NCBI RefSeq assembly: GCF_019578655.1
Contig: NC_063259.1
Location: forward strand, 8,358,001 to 8,422,000
Direction: 5' to 3'
From: Ricinus communis
Lineage: Eukaryota > Streptophyta > Magnoliopsida > Malpighiales > Euphorbiaceae
Length of the DNA stretch: 64,000 nt
How positions within the stretch are numbered: position 1 is the stretch's first letter; each line of letters opens with the position of its first letter. A program made the translations under genes and the position numbers. Below the pieces are notes generated by a model that did no database searches, had not been told where the DNA came from, and worked only from the letters and a program-made list of their open reading frames with translations. Shown here piece after piece: positions 56,483 through 64,000 of the stretch.

Positions 56483-56499
56483 TCCCCGCAACGGCGCCA
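56483..56499 (-). promoter_or_regulatory. mini-Athila copy 1 primer-binding site, tRNA-Asp type
   Basis: The minus strand gives TGGCGCCGTTGCGGGGA, one mismatch from the Athila-2 PBS, six bases after the LTR end. Confidence 0.9.
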
Positions 56500-56505
56500 A
56501 AAACT

Positions 56506-56672
56506 TGATGTGTGCTACTCGTGTTAGCTACAATCTAAGGCAGTGTACCTATCGATGCAGTCTAGCACTAATGGTGAGTATCAAGGTCGTATTCCTCGGG
56601 AAAGTGAAAGCCCAGAGTTACTCCTTTGTTCTTTATTATATTAACCTAAAATTAGCGATGAATAATTTCTAA
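56506..56672 (-). repeat. mini-Athila copy 1: U5 end of the 5' LTR, truncated
   Basis: Only the last ~167 bp of the LTR (ending CACACATCA on the minus strand) remain. It breaks off at the junction with copy 2. It is nearly the same as the solo LTR end at 21330. Confidence 0.92.
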
Positions 56673-56737
56673 AGAGAGTGCTAAAAAATGTATGACACGT
56701 TGGAAAATGGAATCAGGAACAAAGAGAGTGCTAAAAA
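56671..56737 (+). repeat. junction repeat between the two mini-Athila copies
   Basis: AAAGAGAGTGCTAAAAA occurs at 56671-56687 and again at 56721-56737. The second is its normal place in gag (KESAK). The first lies exactly at the breakpoint with the LTR of copy 1, a pattern expected from template-switching end repair. Confidence 0.8.
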
Positions 56738-57720
56738 TTGGGATACCCGCGCATCTTTAGAAGCTCGAGTGGAATCGTTTTGCAGGGCTACCGATCAATT
56801 CTCCACTCCTATCCTTTCATCTCAAGTTTTTTGTGAATTTTATTGTGGTTAACATTTGAGTAATGATTGTCCATTATATAGTGATGTTACTCATTGTTCT
56901 TATAACTATGAACAGGTGAATTATACGGGAAGTTGGCCAAATGACTCGTATGGAAGCACCTACAATCAAGAGTTGAGCACTCATTCACCCTTTGGATGGA
57001 GCTTAGATGACCAAGAACCACCAGAATTTCAACAGCCTAATCTTGCACCATCAACTCAAGGTGAAGAGTTAGTGTCAGAGGAGCTGATGATGAGGTTTAT
57101 TGCAAGTCTTGAGGATAGATTCCAATAAACAGAGAGGATACTTGAATATCAACAAGTCTCGATTAAGAACATGGAGCATCAAGTAGGCTTAATCTTCAAG
57201 TTACTAGCTGAAGAGCAATTGGGAACTCTATCAAATGCTATTGAATCCGAGGAACACTTGAGCGCCGTCACTTTGCGTTCAGGTGAGAATTGTTTTAGGT
57301 TATCTATTATGTTCGATGATGATGCTTCTGTGCAGGACTACTCTTTGAAAATGGAGATAGAACCAGAAAAGGAAGAGGCAAACATGATCCCTCTGAAAGA
57401 CTACCAACAGGAATGTACAGTTGATGATGCTGAGTTGTAGTTAGAGGAATTTTTGGTGGATTTTCCACAAGTCCCTTCGGTAATGGAAGATAAGCACGAG
57501 TTATCCAATGAAGAAGTCTTGGAGGAGCTCGAGTTTCTTCTAGCAAGTGAACCAAGCCAAGGACTAGAGAAAACCATCGATGTTCCTGAAGAAATTGCCC
57601 AACCGTCGATCCTTCCAATTGGTGAAACTTCAGCTTTCAAATTGGAAGAGCCCCTAGAGCATCATGACTACGTGCAATTATACGAGGAGCGAGTTTTGCC
57701 CATCATACTGGCAGCTTGCT
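56688..57720 (+). pseudogene. mini-Athila copy 2 gag (nucleocapsid part only)
   Basis: Frame pieces: LEARVESFCRATDQFSTPIL, knuckle CEFYCG*HLSNDCP (one stop and one Cys changed to Tyr), CSYNYEQVNYTGSWPNDS, then 56856-57128 and 57171-57440 open, and 57453-57833 (VPSVMEDKHELSNEEVLEEL, EKTIDVPEEIAQPSILPIGE, YVQLYEERVLPIILAACL). The last words correspond to the start of RT in full elements (LPVLL). The frame then meets the end of pol at 57829 (MSPAKKTHHIKKKHFWEAP). So protease, RT, RNase H and integrase are deleted between the two. Confidence 0.85.
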
Positions 57721-58010
57721 TGATAGTCGGGAAGAGGAAATTGACGATTATCCCTCTAAGCGGATACTTGAAGACATTTCATTGGAAGAAGGATGGATGG
57801 TCGTCGATCACGCCCGTTTGCTTTTCATCATGAGTCCAGCTAAGAAGACTCATCATATAAAAAAGAAGCACTTTTGGGAGGCACCCCAATTTTTATCTTT
57901 AATCTCTAATATTTTAACCTTTTGTTTTGAAACATTTTATTAGTTTTAGTTTTCATATTTTATTTAATTTTTGTTTCAGTTTCGATTTTAATTCTTTATT
58001 TTATTATTTG

Positions 58011-58087
58011 CAGCCACTCCTCTACCACAGACTAGCCAACGCCCTGATATCCCTTATGATGCACCTCTGTTCACTCCGGAGCCATAG
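58011..58087 (+). pseudogene. mini-Athila copy 2 env-position ORF tail
   Basis: TTATTATTTGCAG looks like a splice acceptor and is followed by 24 codons ending DIPYDAPLFTPEP and a stop. Athila-2's env-position ORF ends DDPLFTPDFTQQD. Copy 1 has the same remnant inverted at about 54900-54978. Confidence 0.6.
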
Positions 58088-59452
58088 TCAAGGCAGTATT
58101 AGCTCTTTTTCCTTTTTCATTTCTTATATTCTGTACACTAGGGACAGTGTGTCCTTTAAGTGTAGGGTGGGTGATATTTATCCCATCTCAGTTATTTGTT
58201 TATTCTTTGTGCAATTTCTTGTAAAATTTTGAAAATTTTTCACTTTGTTTCGATGCTCTTACTGTTGACTTGATTTAGAAATCCTGTTTATGTCCATGTG
58301 ATCGGGTAAAACTGATAGTGTTGAGTCTTGCAGAAGAATGTAAGATAATTAGTTGAGTTTTGCACTAAGTTGCTTTGGTTTATTTAATTCTGTTTTGATG
58401 ATTTTTGTTTGGAACCTACTCAAAAGCACACTTGTGAGAAATTGAGCCTAAATTGTAAGCATACACTTTATATGCTTGTATTTATTTTTTGTTGAGAGTG
58501 CCAATTACTGTCTTTACTTTTAGAACCTCCTCGGTAATGCTCATGAGGGCCACAAGGAGAGTTAACACTTTGGTATGATAGAGGCACTTAGGTTTTTCAT
58601 TCTAGCCAAATAGCCTTCATTCGTTTATTGATTCTGTAGATAACCCCTTCTTTCACCAATTTTTTTATCATATTCCATTACCACTTAGTCTTATTCTGCT
58701 TTGGGTTATGATTTTGCATATGAGTTGTTTTTATTGGGAATTTTTATCTTGGGAATAGTGTGGAATCTTGTAGCAGCTTTCTTCAATCCAAAAGAAATTC
58801 ACTCTATTATGTGAATGTTCTTCCCTTATGAAAAAAAAGAGAAAAAAAAAAGAGAAAAAATAATAATAAGAAGAATAAGAGGGAAGGGTGATGAAAAGAA
58901 AGGAAGTAAGTGAGCTAATTGTTTAATTGCTTTTCGAAGTTTACATTTTGACTTAATTCCTATTTCCCACCTTAGACTACTATCCATTGTTTACCCCTTG
59001 TGATTATTGTGACTTGTGTGCAGGTCATGTATTTCATTGCAGAACACCATAGGTTCAACTCTGACCAAATTTACCTACCCTTGCCTAATCCCCATTACAA
59101 CCCTTGTAAAGACCTCTTGAAATGGTTGTTGACTCTCAATAAGTGGTAAGAGTAGGATTTAAGAGCAAGCATATAGTAAGTAAGGCAGTAGTTGATGCAT
59201 TGAGCGATTAAACACTACCCTTTAAACACTTTGAGTGATTTAGAGTGAATCTGGTGAGGAGTTGGTTCTGAATAATTTTGTTGAGATAGTATTTTGCGAA
59301 TTATTGGCATCTTGGTTGTGATACTTGAATTGATTGCTTCATTTCTTTTTGTTTGACTTACGCTTGTTAAGGATATGTATAGGAGCTCTCTAGCTTGTCT
59401 GTCAGTTTAAGTGTTGTTCCTTAGTGATTTATTTTCCTTATTTTACTTTTGA
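58088..59452 (+). other. mini-Athila copy 2 3' noncoding region
   Basis: No gene. Contains GGGACAGTGTGTCC and TTAAGTGTAGGGTGGG (58141-58171), the internal PPT-like word. It mirrors 53554-54850 of copy 1. Confidence 0.7.
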
Positions 59453-59491
59453 TTGCTTGAGGACAAGCAATGAGCTAAGTGTGGGATTATT
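59453..59491 (+). promoter_or_regulatory. mini-Athila copy 2 hairpin and polypurine tract
   Basis: TTGCTTG-AGGA-CAAGCAA (59453-59470), then AAGTGTGGGATTATT directly before the LTR. The same order as in Athila-1 and -2. Confidence 0.8.
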
Positions 59492-60911
59492 TGATGTGCG
59501 TAAAATACACACATCTAAATGAGGTTCTTAAGATTGATTTTATGGACATTTGGATGTGAATTGGTCCCAACACTCACCTTATGCGTCTGTTTTTATGCAT
59601 TAGGTCCAAAAGAAGTCAAAGAATGATAAAGGGAAGAATTGGAGCATAATTGGACGTCGAAGCTGCCGAAACAAGCTAAGTATGCGCATGAGGAAGCTGA
59701 ACACGGCCGTGTTGGTTTCAACACTGGCCGTGTTCCTAACACGGGCACCAACACGGCCGTGTTGGATGCATCAAACATCAAAGAAAAAGAACTTTTTAGG
59801 GAGCACGGCCACAGAGAGTAACACGGGCATAAACACCAGCCCATGTTGGGAACACGGGCATCAACACGGTCATGTTGGCGGCGACAGGGGGAATTAATTA
59901 AAAGAAAGAAGAGAGGAAAGAAAGAGAAAAGTGGGGGGAGAACGTCCCAAACCCTAATATTTCTCTCTCTAAGGCTTTTCTGAGCTGGAACCAAAGGAAA
60001 AGGAGACTTGGATCAAGGTTTCAATCGGATTCCCTTCAAAGATTAAAGATTGGGCGAGGTTCGTTGATTGGTTTTCAAATTGAGCAAGAGGAATTGGGGC
60101 TATTTACTCTCATCCAAGGGTGTAATCGGGTTTCTTTACCTTTACTCATTGTTGTAATTGAATTCTTATGGATTTTGATAATGAACATCATTAGCTAGAT
60201 TGATTAAATCCATTGGGATTTCTTTACTATGTTGGCTTAGTATTATATTGTTGGATTGTTTAGGTTAGTTTTGTATTCTTCTTGCTTTCAGTATTAATAA
60301 GATAATGCATTATTCATGAGACGTTGTGAATTGTGTGTTTAGATTGCTTTGTGTGATTGAGAAGTCCATTTAGCAATTGGAATTTTGAATAGTAAGAATT
60401 GGTTAATAATTGCTTAGAGATAAGGATAATTAACTAGTCGGATTAAGAATAACAAAGCTTAATAGAGGCGGATTAAAGCTTAATGCTAATTTAAGAATCA
60501 ATCGTTAGGAAGAGATTCCAACTTTAGGTTATTAGGTTTAGGAATTCAGTTATGGAGAGAGAGAAACCAAATTCGGTTAAGAATTTGTCCACGGGGAGCA
60601 TAATTAAACTCACCAATCCTTTATCTTTTGTTTGATTGCCAACTAGTTTAGGTTCCCTTTGGGTTTGCTTTCTTGTCTTGGTTATTTTATTTATTAATTA
60701 CTCCTGCATCTCCCTTGGAACTTAGCTTGTAGCTATTAGTTAGTTTAGAAATTATTCATCACTAATTTGAGGTTAATATAATAAAGAACAAAGGAGTAAC
60801 TCTGGGCTTTCACTTTCCCGAGGAATACAACTTTGATACTCGTCATTAGTGCTAGACTGCATCGACAGGTGCACTGCCTTAGATTGTAGCTAATACAAGT
60901 AGCACACATCA
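59492..60911 (+). repeat. mini-Athila 3' LTR (1,420 bp)
   Basis: Starts TGATGTGCGTAAAATACACA and ends GCACACATCA. A palindrome cluster (AACACGGCCGTGTTGG and relatives, 59699-59880) lies in U3. The last ~700 bp (from about 60180) align with the other Athila LTRs although the first half does not. Confidence 0.93.
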
Positions 60912-61168
60912 GTCCCCTTGGGTTTGCTTTTTCCCTTGATTGTTTCACGAAATCCTTTTAGACTGTTTGACATTTAGTTAATCACTTAGCTTGCATCTAA
61001 TCATATAATAGTAACTTCATCGATTTTGTTAAGGTTAGATTTCATAAGGCGCTGTAGTAGTTCTAGGATCATCCTTTCCCGAGAACACGACCTTGATACT
61101 CGCCATTAGTGCTAGTTTGCATCGATAGTTTCACTACCTTAGATTGTAGCTACATAAATAGCCTATCA
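60912..61168 (+). repeat. U5 fragment of an Athila-1-like LTR
   Basis: From GTCCCCTTGGGTTTGC to GCCTATCA it follows the last ~260 bp of the Athila-1 LTR. Mini-Athila copy 2 abuts it, which suggests that copy inserted into an older LTR. The 5' side needed to confirm this is missing. Confidence 0.8.
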
Positions 61169-61783
61169 ACTGTAGTCCACCAGGCTAATTAATGGTAATT
61201 AGACTTAAAATCTAAATCGATGTGGACCTAGTGGGTTCTTGCCATGCTTTAGGTTAGGACAATTGGGCCATATTAGATTTAGAATCACATAATTAGGCCT
61301 TATCATAATATGTAGTCCATTAGGCTTTAAAGATCAGAATCTAAGAAATAATTGGTAATTAGGCTAGACTAGGCCTTGTATATCATCGATTCAGTAATCT
61401 AGATAAACAACTTAAACGTGGTTTAGGCTTAACAAATAGACTAGACTTAGGAGAGCTTTATGTGTTGTATGGTATGCTTGTATATAAACTGTTGTATTTA
61501 TAAGGAATAATTTGTTAAACAATAAAACTAAAGATTAAGATACATAAATAAGGAAGTTGGCTTCCAAATCCATCTCTGAATTTGTAGCGTAAGCTTTCTT
61601 ATAGAATCTAAGAAATGTCACTCATTAGTAAAAGTGTTCTAGTGAATTACCCAGGTGGCGACTCCCATCTCTGCCCTAGTCTTAGAAACTAGTTAGCTTG
61701 TTCCCAATTACTTGAAAAGCCTTGTAGTGTTGCAGTCACTAAAGACACTTGGGTGCGCAACTGAACCTGCCGCCTACAATTAG
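61169..61783 (+). repeat. degenerate direct repeat, copy A
   Basis: It starts ACTGTAGTCC and contains AAATAAGGAAGTTG, TCACTCATTAGTAAAAGT, GGTGGCGACTCCCATCT and AAAGACACTTGGGTGCGC in the same order as copy B. Probably LTR or untranslated sequence of an unidentified gypsy element. Confidence 0.75.
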
Positions 61784-62862
61784 GATTTTAAATGTTTGTT
61801 GATGATAATTGTTTGAAATTAAAAATAAAATTCCTTCTTATTTGATACTAATCTACTAAAGGAAGGGATAATTGAGTCCATTTATCTTAATTATTCAATA
61901 ATTATCAACATCCCCTAGGGTTTTCTAACCCTACTCCTATAAATAGAACAATATGACCTAGGTTTAGAGCTAGCTATACTAATTAATTATAAGCAAAAGA
62001 CATCAAGCAATAAAGCTAAGCAATTACATTCGATACATACAAAGAGAAAACCCTATGCAACCCACTAAGAAAGAACTCCCAAATTAGGGAACTCATTGAA
62101 GAACGATAGAAACTTTTCTTAAACCCGAAAAAGGTAGAATTGGATTCCCATCCCCTTTTTGATTCAACAGCTTCCTCATCTCTTAGGACTCACAGAATAA
62201 CGAATAACGATGACACTTGAGGGTTCCCCTGCATCAGCATCATCAACATCTTTTCTTTCTTTGCTTCTAATTTTTATCTTTTTTATTTATGAAAACATAT
62301 TAGGAATGTATTAAAATGATTATTCTATATATTCCACATGATTAGATTAGGATTATCTTTTTTATTGAACATGCTGATTTTATTGGATTTTGAATCTAAT
62401 AATAAGAACACTTAGGATTTTGAAACTGATTTGATTAGATTTTGAATTTGATCAGGTAATTAGGTTATATTTTCTTTCTTGTCAATTATACATATTCTAA
62501 CCTAAGTTTTTCCCTTTGTGCATGTAAAAAATCTGTTTTTGGCGCGAAGATCGAGTTAAGGCCGTAAGAAGCCTTTCCAAGGCTCTAAAGCCGATCAATT
62601 CTTCACCCTGAGCCAATCGGCTTTATATATAATTAGGCAGATTTTTGGGTTTTTTGATATATTTTGGCAGTTTCTAGCACTGTAGCTTAGTTTTAGGATT
62701 TTCTTTTCATTTCTTTTAGTTGTAGATAGGTTGTAATAGCTACATTAATTTCTTGTACTTTATTTTTTTTATCTGTGATGGATGTCCAAATATATACTAT
62801 ATGATTGCCTAATTAAAATATGATGGATAGACTTAGGCATTAAAATTGGACCTGCCATGAAA
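61784..62862 (+). other. sequence between repeats A and B, promoter-like in part
   Basis: A TATA box (CTATAAATAG, 61937-61946) sits in a leader-like context (AACATCCCCTAGGGTTTTC upstream, AAAACCCTATGCAACCC downstream). No ORF is supportable. Consistent with an LTR U3-R region. Confidence 0.35.
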
Positions 62863-63480
62863 ACTGTAGTTTATTAGCTTAATTAAAATGGTAATTGGGC
62901 TTTAATTAAAATCTATATAGATTTAATAGTTTTTTCGATGCATGGTTAAATTAAATTGGGCTACATTAGATTTAGGGTCACTATGTTAGGTCTCTCTATA
63001 AAGAATAGTCAATTAGGCTTAAAAGGCTTGGTAATTAAAGCATAATTTGTAATAGGGCTAGAATAGGCTGGTCTTATACATAATTGATTAGTAAATTAGG
63101 TTAATAACTTCAAACATGGGCTGGGCTTAATAAAATGGGATAAACTTAAGTGGACCTCACATGTTGTAGTGTTTGATATGTAGAAATATATTATGCTGCA
63201 TTCATAAGGAATAGCCTATTAAATACTAAAATTAAAGATAAAGTATATACAAATAAGGAAGTTGCCTTTCGGATCCATCTCTAGATTTGTGGTGTAAGCT
63301 TCCTTATAGAATCGAGAAACGTCACTCATTAGTAAAAGTATCCTGGTTAATAGGGTGGCGACTCCCATCTCCGTGCTAGTCTCTATGACTAATTACATGT
63401 TCCCGATTAGGTTGAAAAGCCTTGCAGTACCATAGTCGTTAAAGACACTTGGGTGCGCGCCTGAAACTGCCACCCACACT
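62863..63480 (+). repeat. degenerate direct repeat, copy B
   Basis: Partner of copy A at an offset of about 1.69 kb, with many substitutions and small indels. It ends near GCCACCCACACTCAC. Confidence 0.75.
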
Positions 63481-63539
63481 CACTATGAGGTGCCATCAAC
63501 TATTGATAGCTAACCTTGTTTACTCATCCTCGTGTGCAT

Positions 63540-64000
63540 AACAAAATCAATCTAAGTTCATAAAGAGTCAATGATATATGTTTGATTACTATTGAGGATA
63601 CCAATTGGTTGTGGCATAGATGTCTAGGACATATCAACATGCATTTGATTTCAAAGTTGGGTCAAAAGGATCTTATTAGAGGTCTACGTAAGCTGAAGAA
63701 TGAGAAAGATCACATATAAGATGCTTGCCAAAAAGGGACACAAACAAGATCCACTATTAAATCAAAATCCATTGTATCCACATCTGAGCCATTGGAATTA
63801 TTGCATTGTGACTTATTTGGTCTATCACTCCTCAAAGTCTAAATGGTAGTAAATATGCTTTTGTGATAGTAGATGGCTACTCATGATTTGCATAGGTTCT
63901 ATTCATTACATCAAAAGTAGACATCTACTCTACATTCATCTATTTCTGTAAAAGAGTCTAAAATGAGAAAGGGCATTCTATCACCTCCATTAGAAGTGAC
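63540..64000 (+). pseudogene. Ty1/copia pre-integrase and integrase fragment, runs off the window
   Basis: NWLWHRCLGHINMHLISKLG gives the two zinc-binding histidines. The first Cys of the CxxC pair is a stop (HI*DACQKG). SIVSTSEPLELLHCDLFGLS leads into the integrase core with its first Asp. After a frameshift, KYAFVIVDGYS follows and the window ends in the second-Asp segment SIRSD. Its sequence differs from the copia at 8329, so it is a separate lineage. Stops make it inactive. Confidence 0.85.

Larger units (their letters stand above)
53535..56672 (-). mobile_element. mini-Athila copy 1, minus strand, truncated at both ends
   Basis: Read on the minus strand from 56672: the end of a 5' LTR, a tRNA-Asp PBS, a short leader, a capsid-less gag, an SPAK relic of the end of pol, the tail of env and a long 3' noncoding region with the conserved hairpin (53537). 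RT, integrase and protease are absent. The PPT and 3' LTR are missing: the copy ends at the hairpin, joined to unrelated sequence. It is a non-autonomous derivative of the Athila group. Confidence 0.85.
56688..60911 (+). mobile_element. mini-Athila copy 2, plus strand, 5' truncated
   Basis: Begins inside gag (YDTLENGIRNKESAKNWD) and runs through the same reduced gag, SPAK relic, env tail, 3' noncoding region, hairpin, PPT and a full 3' LTR (59492-60911). It is head-to-head with copy 1 and diverged from it by scattered substitutions. They are therefore two family members brought together rather than a fresh palindrome. Confidence 0.85.

Overview
This is repeat-dominated, AT-rich plant nuclear DNA, almost certainly from a eudicot. 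It shows Ty3/gypsy Athila-type and Ty1/copia LTR retrotransposons, a Mutator-like (MULE) transposase, a transposon-borne Ulp1-like gene, plant splice signals, and LTR primer-binding sites matching plant tRNA-Asp and initiator tRNA-Met. I see no intact host gene, rRNA, tRNA gene or CRISPR. Nearly every coding frame is broken, so most coding features are called pseudogenes.

Layout. 1-4109: AT-rich DNA with a microsatellite and an 864-bp long-TIR fold-back element (1983-2846). 4110-8328: decayed MULE transposase (+) followed by a convergent Ulp1-like peptidase pseudogene (-), the Kaonashi-type MULE arrangement. A minus-strand copia element (8329-12947, TSD gagga) sits inside the Ulp1-side sequence. 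13815-23400: a badly decayed Athila-type element ('Athila-0', +) with gag, PR, RT, RH and INT remnants, a 1.2-kb tandem duplication and an env-position remnant, interrupted by a minus-strand solo LTR (21330-22844, TSD ccatc).

23763-49585: one 12.96-kb Athila-type element ('Athila-1', TSD aagat) whose env-position ORF is split by a second 12.86-kb relative ('Athila-2', 32555-45417, TSD acgcc). Athila-1 itself interrupts an older minus-strand gene resembling plant DUF7745/plant-mobile-domain genes: its frame runs off at 49586 and resumes at 23757. 50063-53530 holds more of that minus-strand material, including a TATA box.

53535-60911: two head-to-head truncated copies of a small non-autonomous Athila derivative ('mini-Athila') that keeps PBS, the nucleocapsid part of gag, the tail of env and the 3' hairpin/PPT, but no capsid, protease, RT or integrase. 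60912-64000: an LTR fragment, a degenerate direct-repeat pair, and the integrase region of a second copia element (+) running off the window.

How the parts work together. The Athila elements share a design: LTRs with CACGGCCGTG-type palindromes near a TATA box, tRNA-Asp PBS, gag-pol, a second promoter-like segment, a spliced env-position ORF, a purine-rich motif, a hairpin and the PPT. The mini-Athila copies keep just the cis-acting parts, as expected for elements mobilised in trans. Several premature stops occur at the same glutamine codons in Athila-0, -1 and -2, which points to shared defective ancestry or to methylation-linked C-to-T decay.
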